Part shown: in pieces, positions 22,194-34,414 of the stretch
Numbering within the stretch: position 1 is the stretch's first letter
How the letters are laid out: every line of letters begins with the position of its first letter
Assembly: GCF_001949145.1 (NCBI RefSeq)
Contig: NW_019091651.1
Span: 125,570-189,569, forward strand
Length of the DNA: 64,000 bases
From: Acanthaster planci
Lineage: Eukaryota; Echinodermata; Asteroidea; Valvatida; Acanthasteridae
Direction: 5' to 3'
Translations under genes and position numbers: made by a program
Notes under the pieces: generated by a model
The model's database searches: none
What the model was told of the DNA's origin: nothing
The model's input: the letters and a program-made list of their open reading frames with translations, nothing else

Positions 22194-22523
22194 ACTTAAT
22201 TGCATTGATTTTAACACTTATAAGCGTAGTTTGTGACATTTGGTTTTACATTTTTGCCCACTATTATGATGTTAGAAAGACAACACAGCTTTTTACTTGA
22301 TTTCAGAAAATGAAAAGTATGTATGACAAATTGTTAAAAAAAATATTCTCAGAGATAAAGGTAAATGTTTTTCCCTACAAAATAGCTATTTTTTTTTTAG
22401 ATTAAAAAGAACATAACCCCTTCTATAAAATTTTATAGTATTTATAGAACTTTCAGCATACTTTCCACTTTTTGGGGGGGATCATTATCTACCCCTACAG
22501 CTTTTGAAGAAAAAATATTTTAC

Positions 22524-22941
22524 TTAGGGCCGGCGACCAGTTAGACCCGGTTTGAAAAGGGCCCCCCCCCCCCGGTAAGCTCGCCCTGTTGCAAAAACCC
22601 CTTTCATACCAGCCTGGGAGGCTGGAGTGGTTGTTGATCTCAAACTTCTCCATCCTGGGGTCTATTGTTTGCAAGTACTGGTACATGTAATCTATCTGAG
22701 AAGGAACCTGCTTGTGGTTTTTAATCCTTCAGCTCTATACAATGTTTACACTAATCCGCTTAGACCTCTATTCATCTGTGGAAGCAAGGTGGGGGAAGCC
22801 TTTCATCAGGGACTTTGAAAGTCGATGTGCAGACAGGCCTGATACCGGCCTGGTGTAGCCTGAATACCGGGCAGGCATTATACAGGGTGGGCTACCGGGG
22901 GGGGCCTTTTTCAACCGGGTCTAAATGGTCGCCGGCCCTTA
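22524..22941. mobile_element. Long-TIR MITE with TTA duplication (PIF/Harbinger-like)
   Basis: A 412-bp element (22527-22938) with inverted repeats of about 60 bp. The left arm begins GGGCCGGCGACCAGTTAGAC, the reversed right arm GGGCCGGCGACCATTTAGAC; both run into a C-rich tract. It is flanked by TTA on both sides (22524-22526, 22939-22941), as expected for the PIF/Harbinger superfamily. No transposase. It lies in an intron of the ankyrin gene. Confidence 0.78.
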
Positions 22942-23607
22942 AAAACTAGATCAGGTTTGCGGTTTCTGTGACGGACAGAGCATACGTCCAAAACATTGAG
23001 TACCAACGGTTCTTGCCGAACACCACATACTAAAAAAGAGATATATCCATGGTGCAACCCCAAACCTATCTAGTTTACTTGCTATCTATTTTACTTGGGA
23101 ACTCCACCATGAAAGCTTCATATCTTATTTTACTTGAATTCGAGTAATGAATGTACTCTTTGCATTGTTATAGTGTTTTTACTAGGTAAGTGAATACCAC
23201 GTTCCAACTTAATCCATATCATGTTCAAACTTACCCCCTGGACACATGATTCAGTGGTGTTCAAAGTGAATTATAACCATCAAAAGTCTAATATTTTTAC
23301 AGGCCACCTTTGTATATAAAACATAAACATGCACAATGCATGGTCAATAATCTGTCTTTGGTTGGTATCAAATTTGAGAAAGTACACTGATTTCACAAAT
23401 CAACATTCTGCCTACTTTCACATTGGCTTTTATCCCCTTCCCAGTATGCTTGTCCTATGCAATGTTCATGTAATGTTCTCTCTCCATGCAAATTATTCTG
23501 TTAATATTTCTTACATGTATGTTGAAAATTCAGATATTTGCATGTATGTGAGCTTCCCTTTATGAGCTGCACAAATAAATAAAAGTATGTTACACATGAA
23601 ACCTCTT

Positions 23608-23770
23608 GTCTACAGTGCTCTACCTACCCAAACAGCTACTACATATGCAAATTTCCCATGCACTTATTTATTAATTGCTGAAAAGATTCGATCAGCTGTG
23701 TGGTACCCTGACCTCCCACAATGCAATGCGTCTCGCCGCTATGATTGTCCTTCTTTTCTTAACACTGTAA
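23608..23770 (+). repeat. DIRS B left inverted terminal repeat
   Basis: GTCTACAGTGCTCTACCTAC, CCAAACAGCTACTACATATG and CACAATGCAATGCGTCTCGC are mirrored at 26870-27018. Confidence 0.82.
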
Positions 23771-24599
23771 CATAACAGATGTGTCTTTCTAGGCATCTTT
23801 GATTTATTGAGTTCCGTTTTCACCACACTGTTCTGTGTCAATTTGATCATTCATCCTTCCTTTGTGAATAAAGTATTACCTTAATTTTCACACTTCATGT
23901 GGTCAGAGTGTTTTTCTGTTGTATATTTTGTGTTCTTTTTCCTCTTTATTTTCCTTGTATGTGCACCCTGCAGGTTGTTTACTGTTGGTACTACGAGGTT
24001 TGTCCCAGCTACACCAGGGATCTCACAACTGATAGTAATAAATGGATTTCACATTAGCGCCGTCTGCGCATATCTGCATCAAAATCGAGGCTCTCTATGT
24101 TGAACTTCATCGCATGCGCCCGCCGCTGCGCCGACACAGTACATGCAGTATCCGGTTCGTTTAAACCACGGCCACTGCACAAGATAAACGACTGTCGCAG
24201 GCACGTTAGTTAGCGGTAAATTGCCGTTATTTTTTCGTTTGATTTCACATTTTGAGTCATCCTGATAGACTCTTTCACAAAAATTTGCAGCCTGAAAAGT
24301 CTGAATTTAACACACCTTTACGTGTTTTGTGTCTTGACTCCTTACTTCTCATCGTCTGATCGAATTAAGATTTGAAGCTGACACATACAGCCTCGTTTTC
24401 AAACGCGGAAGTGCGCAGATCGATGCTAAAAGTGTCGTATTGGGATACCTGTATAGGCCTTAGCCAGTTAGAATGCAGGGGGTCGCTTTCGCAATCTGTT
24501 GTACTCTCCTGGTTTCCCTAGCTACTGAGACGAGGATAGGCCTGCCATTGTGGAGGGGCCGTCCCGCCAGGATCTGGCAAGGCTCCCTGGTTCATTCAG

Positions 24600-25960
24600 C
24601 CCCACGGAACTGACGGGGAAGCTCTGTGGTTGGCTGTGGATGACCACTTGAGTAGGGGCATTGCCAAAATCTGGTACAGCCCCCTGTCTCCTTGGTCAAT
24701 CGCTGGCCTTGTGAGACAGCCAAGACTCCCGAGGGAGCACCCTACCAGATGTCTCTTGAGCCCCCCCCATGCCACCAAGAGCTCGCCTCACCCTTCACTG
24801 GCCTTCACCAAGAGGACCATGCACAGCACTCCTTCCTGCATTCCCCCAATGACTCAGAAGAGCGTCGGCTGCCTTTCAACATTGACAAAAAAGGCCACTT
24901 TTTTGGTGGCCCCCAAACGTAGTCTCTCTTTTTCAGAGACTGAAGCACACTGGGGCACTGGGGGTCTTCCCTGCCCAGTATACCATCGGGCCACAAAACC
25001 GCGGCACCCAGCCAATTTCTCTCGGGTGCCATGCAACCCACCAGACTTTTACTCTGTCGGGGCTTCAGGCCACGGCAGCCCATACGTGGTTCCGGCTTTC
25101 AACTGATCCTCATTGGGCCCCACTTCTATGGGTCCTTCTGCCTGATGCTTCACAGTTCCCATTCACATCAACCAGGAATACTCCCCAGGCACTCCACCAA
25201 CTGTTGCCCCTTGTGTCGCCTCTACCGCCAGGTTGCCTGCTACGTGGGATAGCAAACACAAGCGCTCCTCTTTTTTATCCAGTGCCTCCAAACCTGCCAA
25301 GAAGCACCACTCCGATTGGCATGACCAGACTTCTGAGGCTTGCATATCGGCCTTTCAATCTATCAATATGGCCCTTACCTCCATCACCTTGGCAACAGAC
25401 CAACTCTGGCCTCCACTGCCCTGGGCCCGTCCCTGACAGATCAACCACTCCTGCCCTCCTTGACCACAAGCCACCTCAGTGCCAACCCGGACACCGTACT
25501 GTCGCAACACTCAGGTGTTCCCTTATGAAAGTGGTCTATACCCCGTGGGACTGTGCAGGGCTTGGAACTGCATGCTGCCCTTCCCTGGCTGGACAACTGG
25601 TGGAATCTTCCGAGGAGGAAGAGGTCGATTCTATCAGCACTCTTACTCTGGCCGAGGGTCATCTCCGTCTTCTTGACATGACTGCTCCTCCTGTCAGAAT
25701 ACGTCACGCTTTGCATGCAAGGAGAACTCACAGTTCCCCCTGGACTTTGTAGCCTTAGCTCTCCTTAGCCTTGACAAGGGAATGAAAAGTACACAATATC
25801 CTGTATAGCGACTTCAACAAGAAAATCCAATGCCCTCAATGCCATACACATTTTCTAAGAGGGTGTTAAGACTCGTCTCAAGCAACTTCCACTCTTCGAT
25901 GAAGACCTTTCTCTGGCAAGTTCATGGACCTAGGCTAAGCAGATTAATACAATGAAGAAG
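24600..25960 (+). pseudogene. DIRS B ORF1 (gag-like), broken
   Basis: Long overlapping open stretches carry Pro/Ser-rich text without catalytic motifs, then an acidic segment (SSEEEEVDSISTLTLAEG, about 25605-25660). A region near 25740-25960 resembles parts of the ORF1 regions at 45990-46620 and 62480-62700 (ALLSLDKGMKS; then, after frame changes, a segment ending in LPLFDEDLSLASS). This is the presumed nucleocapsid-like protein of DIRS elements, by position and by resemblance between copies only. Stops and frameshifts are frequent. Confidence 0.55.
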
Positions 25961-25969
25961 ATATCCCTT

Positions 25970-26425
25970 CTTGAAAGCCCACCTTCAACGTTACAGGGAC
26001 CTTAGCCACATAGTTCTTGACAAGCCAGACCCACAACATACTAAGCTATCCCAAGGTGCTCCTCCTTTCACCCACCACTCTCACAGTCGAGCCAATACCA
26101 GGCGTCCACCTGTACCAATCCCACGGCAAGCCAGACCTTTTGATGATGTGGGCGTCCATCGTGCACCCCTGTTCCTTCAGGGGACATTGCAAATGGCTGT
26201 TTAGCTGTGCCTGTGGCAACTCCAAGCCCGTAGGCAGCCGCCCTGATAGTCTGTAGGGCTCTGGACGGACATCACCTGGGACAGCTGGGTGCTTCTCTGT
26301 GATACTTTTCTGGGATTTCCATTGCAAACATCTGTAAAGCTGCGTGCTGGAAGTCCTCCTCTACATTCGTCTTCTGCTACCTGAAGGATGTCTTGCAAAG
26401 TGACTCCAAACATAACAAGATGATT
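25970..26425 (+). pseudogene. DIRS B tyrosine recombinase C-terminal remnant
   Basis: The translation near 26325-26400 gives SVKLRAGSPPLHSSS and, in a second frame, ICKAACWKSSSTFVFCYLKD, matching the recombinase end of DIRS A (ICKAACWKSPSTFTSCYLRD). The Tyr of CYLKD is kept. Upstream catalytic blocks could not be followed. Confidence 0.6.
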
Positions 26426-26699
26426 CTACTATCGGTAGCGCGAAAGTCTAAGGGGCTGCCTGCAGACCAACTATAGGGACAGTTAGCTTTACGACCCTTA
26501 CTTGCTAGATCTATTATTTATTGCTCCTTAGTACTGTGGAACACCATTAGAATGAGGCCCTTGTGGCCTCACAAATTACCTGGTTATAATAGTTCTCTTT
26601 GTATCGACAGTGCTCTCTCCTGTGTTCAACTGCACACCACTTAGTGCATATTATTGTGCTCATGACTAACACTTTCAGATTGTCACTGACCCTCCCTTC

Positions 26700-26820
26700 C
26701 AGGTAGGTGCCACTCTGCATATGTAGTGACTGTTTGGGTTGGAAGGGCACCATGGACCCCTCCTCCACATTAAGTGTGGGTCGGGTCTACTAGAGCATAC
26801 CTACCCAAACAGTCCTCTCC
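26700..26820. repeat. DIRS B internal complementary region
   Basis: GACTGTTTGGGTTGG at 26727 is mirrored by CCTACCCAAACAGTC at 26801. The right half (ATTAAGTGTGGGTCGGGTCT) is the reverse complement of the element's right extremity near 27010-27045, so it carries both outer ends back to back. Confidence 0.72.
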
Positions 26821-26869
26821 CCTCCCCCGTCCTCCCCGTGTTTGGCTCCAACCCTTTTCAGTTGCTTCC

Positions 26870-27050
26870 AAAAAGGACAATCATGGTGGCAAGACCACAT
26901 TGCATCGTGGGAGTACAGGGTGCACCACCGATGATCACATCTTTTCGGTGAATAATTAATAGGCGCATGGGAGATTTGCTTATGTAGTTATTGTTTGGGT
27001 AGGTTTGCTCTTGTAGACCCGACCCCCACTTAATGTAGGGGAGGACTGTT
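26870..27050 (-). repeat. DIRS B right inverted terminal repeat
   Basis: GGACAATCATGGTGGCAAGA, ACCACATTGCATCGTGGGAG and GTTTGGGTAGGTTTGCTCTT mirror the left repeat. Confidence 0.82.
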
Positions 27051-27380
27051 AGATATCACAGCTTTTGGATGTAGCTTGTGACCATTATGTGTGACAAATA
27101 TTGCCAAACTGACAACAACAGTTTTGGACATCCTGAAGTCCCAAATCAAAACTCAGCCATAAGAATAAGTAATAATATCATTAAAATGCAGTTATTTAAG
27201 GGGATGTTGGGGTATCTCCACTCTCCACTCAACTGAACTTAATTATTCGACACAAAACAGCCAATGTCAGCGTGGAATTTTGTGTCATCAGTTGCAGAGT
27301 TACACTTTTCTCATATGTAGACTTTTTTGGGTTGTAGATATAATACATTGTTTAATTTATGTATTATTTCTTCCTTGTAG

Positions 27381-27545
27381 GTCCTTTCCACTGTCCTACA
27401 AGTAAAAAAGCATCATTGTACAGGAGGAATGCCTTTAGTTCAAGTGACTTAAATATGCAGCAAAGCATCAGTGATCTTAGAGAAAAGAACCATGCTTCAC
27501 CCAGACCTGCCTCACTGGATCCAAGTTCATGCAAAATATTTCAAG
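27381..27545 (+). CDS. Ankyrin-repeat protein gene, linker exon 3
   Basis: The acceptor is TTATTTCTTCCTTGTAG with a good pyrimidine tract; the donor is TTTCAAG followed by GTAATC. The exon is 165 bp, phase 1 in and out. It encodes a basic, Ser-rich stretch (CPTSKKASLYRRNAFSSSD, then SISDLREKNHASPRPAS). SPRPAS and RRNAFS are possible phosphorylation contexts. It is wedged between DIRS B (ends 27050) and DIRS C (starts 27645). Confidence 0.66.
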
Positions 27546-27644
27546 GTAATCTCATTTTAATGTCTCTTGAAAGACTTGAGCCAAAATGTTAGTTAATGTT
27601 ACATTTGATTTCTAACTAATGTCTAAAATTTGTTAGCTTTTCCA

Positions 27645-27800
27645 CAGTCCACTGCATTCATCCTATCCAAAAAGTTGCTAAATATGCAAATTCCTTCGCT
27701 AAAAACTTGATCAACCGTAGTGTGCCCTCTCAGCCCATGATGCATAGTGGCGCCACAGCCACCATGTTCGTCCTATTTTTTTTGGCGTGATTCTTAATGA
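27645..27800 (+). repeat. DIRS C left inverted terminal repeat
   Basis: CTAAATATGCAAATTCCTTC, GTAGTGTGCCCTCTCAGCCC and ATGATGCATAGTGG are mirrored at 33030-33195. Confidence 0.82.
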
Positions 27801-30800
27801 ATATGTCAATTTTTGGCATCTTCAAGTTTTCCGAGTTTCTGTTCACTAGCACATTCTTGTGTTAATTTGATCAACCATAACATATTCAACAAAAGTGTAC
27901 ATTCAATATTTGGTGTATTTCTTATTTGTGTGTGTCTTTTTTGTGGTGTTCTTCTTCCCCCGTATGTGTGCATTCTCGTAGGTTTTCACATTGACTCTTC
28001 GTAGTTGTAATACCGAGCGATAGAAAAAGGGTCAACGTCACAACCCTGGAATTGTTGCGGGTTATGCGTGGAGGTGTGTGCAATCCAATTCCGCATTCCC
28101 CGCTCTCCCCTTTAGACCAACAGGAATCAATCTATGGAAGATTGAGTGGCGTTCCCTGCTATGCTTGTGATTCCATGCTAATTCCTACTGCCACTAACAT
28201 CCTCTGTCCAGTTCAGATTTACCCTATGCCACACTTCAAGGGTCTGAGCCATCGCCCCAGTGAGTGCACTACACCTTGGACAACCATCCTCAGTCATTCG
28301 TCATCTGGGGCATCCAGGTGTGGGTAGACATGCTACCGGGCTGCTTATCATTCGCTACCTGCTTATCATCCAGTGTGGCCCTGGTGGATGCAGTGTGGGC
28401 CACTCAGACATGATGCAGACCACAACATGGGTAGCAGGTCTGCTTTGCCACAAAGTTCTCTGTATGCTGTATGTTGCTCCGTTGTTTACCTCCCACCCCT
28501 ATGCCTGTGCCTTATACCAACCATTCTTCAGGGCATCCAGGCATGCAGTAGACACTCACTCTACTGGCCAGCGGATGTTGTCTTCTGGAGTTTCCTCTGG
28601 AGGGTACAAGACTGAGTCACGCATACTCAGCGTGGGCCACGGCTCAAACAATAGTTCTGTTGCCACGCTACACATCAGCCCGCCGGCTGACACCCATGAC
28701 TCCTGTGCCAGGGACACCTAGGCATGAAACAAAGAAGTGCACTATCTGAGCCAAAACCCCACCATTCTCTGGGGCTATCCCAGTGAGTATGATGTTAGAC
28801 TACGTACAACCAGTCTACCATGTGCAACTTTCCCACTACTAGTGCCTGTTCACGGGGGCCTGCAGGAGATGAGTCCACACCTCACCTGGAGACCCCCCAT
28901 GCCTGAGCCCACCAATGTCTGATACTTTGTCCCTGGGGGTACCCACACATGAAACAGACAACAGTGATCTCCAGGTAGTCTCCCCTCCATTTCTGGCCCC
29001 TACCCTGGTGATTACGCCACTCAAATCTGGGTGTCCAAATCCACCAAACTTTACACCGTCATGGATTCTACACCCTCCTTGTCATCCAATTAGCCAGGGT
29101 TTCTCAAAGGGTTCCCCAGAAGTATATTTGTGAATCTATTCCTGTTACTACCCATCACATGCGTTCTCCTCTACAGATTATTCCACACAGCCTCGCCATG
29201 CCCTGCTCACTGTCCAGGAACAAGTTTCTTCTGACATGGGTGTTTCCAAAGTCTCTGTACTGTTACTGTTTAAAGGTCAGACAAATGTGGACTTTCAGTG
29301 AGCTCTTCCTTTTGTTGTGATTGTGCCTTGGGTCACCTCTTCTGACTGCGACGTGTGTGATTGAAACAAAGAGGAGTACTCGGTAAAGCCCTGTCTGCTT
29401 TTCAATTTAACGCTTGTGTTCATTGAGCCAGAGAACAAATTGAGATATTGAGGTGTTTTGTCTCCACTGAGGTTCCTTTGATTAATTGGAATATTAACAC
29501 CTTGCTCCCGTCAGGCAGTACTATTATGAGTCTTATTTTCTTGGAGCAATGTCCTATCTTTCAACACTCAATTTTCAACTGTCAATTTTCATTTTTTTTT
29601 AATACATGCAGCCTGACTTTAATCCCCCGTGCATTACCACTGAAGTACTCCAACACAGGGATGCCAGCAGCCACTCCAGACAAAGGACAAGGCTCACTTT
29701 CTGTTTTCCAGGACTGCTTCACACACACACCTTTATTTCCTCCCGTGGCAGAAATAATAATAGTAAGACAAGTCTAAAAGACATATATGTATGCCAGAAG
29801 AGGTGGCAACACCTTAAACACAAAGCTTGTGTTAGGCGTGCCCTTAAACAAAACATACATACATGTTAATGTAAGAAATAACAAATAAATGGAGCTCTAA
29901 GCAATTATAGAGTAGTTGTTGAAGATGGACTATGAAAAGAAAAGGTTCAGTTAATATTCATGGATACAAATATGATCAGAAGTAGTCATTGTGACAATGA
30001 AAATTAAATTGCTTTACATGAGAAAGATCTTAAGTTGCCGCTTAAAGATGGTATATGATCTTGAAAATCTTAGTGAGGATGGTAGAGTATTCCAAAGTTT
30101 GGGACCAGAGTATTTAATGTTAAATTGAAAGGCAGAAGTTCTGTGTTGCTTCAACATTTTTTGCATATTGTGGAATTATGGACTGTTGCTAAGAACAACT
30201 TACATGTGACTTAGCTAGTTTTCTGACAATAACTCTTTGCTGGATCTAGGCTAAATGGAGTCTTTCTTCGCAGTCTCTGATTTATTTCATCTCTCTCTCT
30301 TATCGGCATACCTTCGTTTTTGCACTTGAAAGAGATCTCTCCCTGTTGTCCAGCCCCCACTACAGTTGTACTAGGGGCCCCTGAACAAAAAGTGTCATAC
30401 CTCTATCTTCAATTAATTCCCGAGGTCTTCTTGCCTATCTACATTTACCCATTGAACTATAGTTCAGGAATGGGTGTGGTGAGCTTCCTGCTTGATAACA
30501 TAAATTAAATTCCAGTTAACCCCATATTGGAAAACCTTTTATAAATTCAACTGTGGTCACGACAGATTTGGAAGACAACATGGGAACAATTCTTGTCCTT
30601 TTTCCCTTGCTCCCTGGCTGCACACACCAGTCAAATCCTGCTCTGCCCTCTTCTCAACCCTCGCAGAAGATGCAGAACTGAAGGAAATGTTGATACTGCC
30701 TCCATTCTCTCGGGTCTGATGTCAATGACTGCAATGTTTCTCAGGTGGCCTCAAGGCTGGAACTGGTAGGTACTGCCTACAGTAATAAGGTTCTGGCAAA

Positions 30801-31095
30801 CTTCTGACCAGTGAGATGAGCACCTGTGTCTGCTATTTTGGCTATCCACTCTGATTCATGTCTGCCCTTTTGTTCAACCAAACTCATCAAATTCCAATCT
30901 TCGTTGATAACTATTACATGTACATATTTTCCTTTCATAGTAACTCAACCCCTGCCATATTCAACCCAGGCTTCGTTGGTGGATCTAAAATTGTCTTCAC
31001 ATTCCAGTCCACCTGTGCGATTACAAGTTCCTCTACTTTATCTGCGACAGAGGAACCTCTGAGTTCAACCCTGCCACTCTCATTGTCCTAGGGGT

Positions 31096-31960
31096 NNNNN
31101 NNNNNNNNNNNNNNNNNNNNNNNNNNNNNNNNNNNNNNNNNNNNNNNNNNNNNNNNNNNNNNNNNNNNNNNNNNNNNNNNNNNNNNNNNNNNNNNNNNNN
31201 NNNNNNNNNNNNNNNNNNNNNNNNNNNNNNNNNNNNNNNNNNNNNNNNNNNNNNNNNNNNNNNNNNNNNNNNNNNNNNNNNNNNNNNNNNNNNNNNNNNN
31301 NNNNNNNNNNNNNNNNNNNNNNNNNNNNNNNNNNNNNNNNNNNNNNNNNNNNNNNNNNNNNNNNNNNNNNNNNNNNNNNNNNNNNNNNNNNNNNNNNNNN
31401 NNNNNNNNNNNNNNNNNNNNNNNNNNNNNNNNNNNNNNNNNNNNNNNNNNNNNNNNNNNNNNNNNNNNNNNNNNNNNNNNNNNNNNNNNNNNNNNNNNNN
31501 NNNNNNNNNNNNNNNNNNNNNNNNNNNNNNNNNNNNNNNNNNNNNNNNNNNNNNNNNNNNNNNNNNNNNNNNNNNNNNNNNNNNNNNNNNNNNNNNNNNN
31601 NNNNNNNNNNNNNNNNNNNNNNNNNNNNNNNNNNNNNNNNNNNNNNNNNNNNNNNNNNNNNNNNNNNNNNNNNNNNNNNNNNNNNNNNNNNNNNNNNNNN
31701 NNNNNNNNNNNNNNNNNNNNNNNNNNNNNNNNNNNNNNNNNNNNNNNNNNNNNNNNNNNNNNNNNNNNNNNNNNNNNNNNNNNNNNNNNNNNNNNNNNNN
31801 NNNNNNNNNNNNNNNNNNNNNNNNNNNNNNNNNNNNNNNNNNNNNNNNNNNNNNNNNNNNNNNNNNNNNNNNNNNNNNNNNNNNNNNNNNNNNNNNNNNN
31901 NNNNNNNNNNNNNNNNNNNNNNNNNNNNNNNNNNNNNNNNNNNNNNNNNNNNNNNNNNNN
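31096..31960. other. Assembly gap (865 N)
   Basis: A run of N. Any apparent open frame across it is artificial. Confidence 1.
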
Positions 31961-32475
31961 CTTACTTTGGCAAATTGTTTACCACGTACTCTTACCACCT
32001 AGCCATTCCCTCAATGGAACACCCTGGCAACTGGCTCTCTGCACAGATGAGGCTGGAGCTTACTTTAGCTTTACAAACAAGCTTACCAGCTGTCCCAGAT
32101 TCTTAAGCTATCTTGTGACTCTGATTTTACTAAGTTCAACTCTCGTACTCTGCCCAGGCTTGTATTGCACTAGCACATCTTCAGCCCGAGGGCAAGCCTG
32201 GTAAACCTGGTACCTCTTTGCCATCTTTATTCAAGGTCCCACCAACTGACATTCTCCTGGCCCAAATGTGTCCCGATTGTCTTCCTTCCATACACAATGG
32301 ACTTCATCCAGTCACACCTTTGTTGGCAGTTGAAACTTAGGATGGACCCACAACTATTATTTTCTATTGGCCTGTGCCGAATTTATTGGAATACTTCCAT
32401 TCCTGACCTTTTCAGATTTCAGGGATAGGCGTGATTTTAGATATACGCATTGCCACTTCAAGAGATAAACGTGGA

Positions 32476-32720
32476 CCAGATTAGCATGCAGTGGTATTGT
32501 ATCACTCATCCCTGGGGTGCTTTTGTTCCCGTGGTAATCTGCTTGTGCTGAATGCCACAAACAGTGGTATAATCATTCAACACAATGACATACTTCAGTC
32601 TTTTGTTCCGAGTACGGTCTTTTGTTACAAGACCCAGCACTTTTGTCTTATTTTGGGCAGCCAGGCTATGGGTATAAACCCACGGAGTCTGGTTCCAGAA
32701 CCCTGGCAGCAAGTGCTTAA
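32476..32720 (-). mobile_element. TTAA-type MITE, fragment, reverse orientation
   Basis: Starts within the family interior (CCAGATTAGCATGCAGTGG) and ends CCCTGGCAGCAAGTGC followed by TTAA (32717-32720). The other half is missing. It lies inside DIRS C. Confidence 0.75.
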
Positions 32721-32879
32721 TACGGTTTTGCAATGAGGGGTCTCATACTTGATGAGCTACCTCCAGCTCTACACCATATCTAACAGTCTCTTTCTCCGGT
32801 AGATCCTCATCATTCCACACAGTCTCACAACTTTCAGTGCGTCCTCACCTACCCTCCTCTAGGGTACAGTGCTACTCTG

Positions 32880-32990
32880 CACATTTTAGTGAGTGTTTGG
32901 ATAGGATGAGTTCAGTGGACTCCCTCCCCCCATAGTAGTGTGGGAGGAGTCTGCTGACGAATACCTACCCAAACAGCCGCCACCCTCTTG
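32880..32990. repeat. DIRS C internal complementary region
   Basis: GAGTGTTTGGATAGG near 32891 is mirrored by CCTACCCAAACAG near 32967 around a C-rich and G-rich centre, as in DIRS A and B. Confidence 0.65.
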
Positions 32991-33029
32991 TCCTCACTAC
33001 TCCAGCTCGGACTTCACTCTCTGAAAAAG

Positions 33030-33195
33030 AATGACGAACATGGCAGCAGCACCACTATGCTTTGCATCATGGGCCTAGAGGGCACACTACAGTTTTGCGT
33101 GAATAGAATCAGACGCAAAGGAATCTGCATATTTAGCGAATGTCTGGGTACTATTCGTTAGCAGACTCTTCCCACACTGGTGTGGAGGAGGATTC
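33030..33195 (-). repeat. DIRS C right inverted terminal repeat
   Basis: AATGACGAACATGGCAGCAG, CATCATGGGCCTAGAGGGCA and GGAATCTGCATATTTAGCGA are the reverse of the left repeat blocks. Confidence 0.82.
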
Positions 33196-34369
33196 TCACT
33201 GAAAAACCATTCTTTTCCAGGGCTTTTTTCACGTTGTGCCCAAAAGGGTTTTGGTTGTTTTTTGGAGATTTCTATCTCCTCCGCTTCCCCTTCCTCCTCG
33301 TCCTCCAAAAATCCATTCATTTTGTTTAGTACCTTTGGCAATTTGTATCCTCATCAAAGTTACGTCTAGCAAAGATCCTATTGCAAAGATGCATTTGAGG
33401 CGTGACGTTATGATGATGTTATTGTGTGTCACATGACAAGCCAGCAAAGTTGTTTTCTTTGAAGGCCTTTATTTCCAGAACCATTTGACTGGGTTCAAAC
33501 TTGGTAAAGCCCTACACCAATTTTTGTTTTATGTGAAAATTGGAATGACATCATGGAGACTTCATCAAGGGATTTGCTATAATATTTTTGTCATATATTT
33601 ATGATTTTCATAATGCTACCTGTGTTAATATTGTGAGACTTAGCTATTTAGAAGTGAATGATACTTTATACTTTTGTATTTTTTTCTATAAATTAACCCT
33701 GTAAGTGGTGGTTAACCTCTGTTGGTTACATGAATTAAATAATTGTGAAACAAACTATATTGAATAGGTGCTTACATATGACTATAAAGATAAACAAAGA
33801 AATTGACTGGAGTGAGATTTGAATAATCAAATCAATAAAAAGATGTCATCATGACATTAATTTTTCATTTATTTTCGAAAACATTTATTTGTATATGAAT
33901 TGCATGTATTCCTGGCACTTGTTCAAGTCCAAATACTTTGAGACTCTGCAGATAAATTGTGTATTTCCACAAATTCAGATTCCACTGATACATTTAGGTA
34001 TCAGGTGCAAGTAGTTTGCATTTATCAGTGGTCATACAAAATACAGTGGACTCAGATATGTTTGGCACAATCAGTCGTTCAGAATAATTGTTTATTGCTT
34101 TGTGCTATCAGTTGATTCCATGTGAAATGTCCGTCTGAGCTGGTTTTTTTTTTTTTAATCAGTCTTTCTCAACAACAAGGTACATATCAGCCGATGACCG
34201 AATTATCAGCATATTTTGCAATAAGATCAACACATCACATAAAAATCAAGTGATCATCCGAATTGTAGATCGTTTTTAACATAATGTCCTTTGCTTTTTG
34301 TCAAGCGTTATCAAATTTGTATGAATGACTTGAGAAATTCCTGAATCTGTTTTGTCTGAATATTTTCAG

Positions 34370-34414
34370 TGTTTCAGAAAAATAAGTCTCTGCAACCCCA
34401 CACAAAATCTGTCA
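34370..34414 (+). CDS. Ankyrin-repeat protein gene, possible 45-bp linker exon
   Basis: A good acceptor (TCTGAATATTTTCAG) opens a phase-1 frame encoding FQKNKSLQPHTKSV before a moderate donor (GTAATG) that keeps phase 1. Reading on reaches a stop at 34456, so if real the exon must end near 34414. Composition matches the neighbouring linker exons. The two flanking exons also join in frame without it, so it could be an alternative exon or a chance match. Confidence 0.35.

Larger units (their letters stand above)
23608..27050 (+). mobile_element. DIRS-type retrotransposon B, in an intron of the ankyrin gene
   Basis: A 3.4-kb element with inverted ends, ORF1-like sequence, the tail of a recombinase and an internal complementary region. 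RT and RNase H appear to be deleted. It occupies most of the intron between the exons ending at 21381 and starting at 27381. Confidence 0.8.
27645..33195 (+). mobile_element. DIRS-type retrotransposon C, with assembly gap, in an intron of the ankyrin gene
   Basis: A 5.5-kb element bounded by inverted repeats of about 150 bp. A palindromic internal complementary region lies at 32880-32990, just before the right repeat. The interior is degraded; I could not assign ORF1, RT or recombinase blocks with confidence, and 865 bp are missing (N). A piece of the TTAA-type MITE lies at 32476-32720. Confidence 0.7.

Noticed and set aside
31033-31998. 321-codon open frame on the minus strand
   Set aside because: It runs through 865 N; the open frame is an artefact of the gap.
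34043-34150. TACAGTGGACTCAGATATG considered as a second pogo-type end
   Set aside because: Too short and without a partner end.
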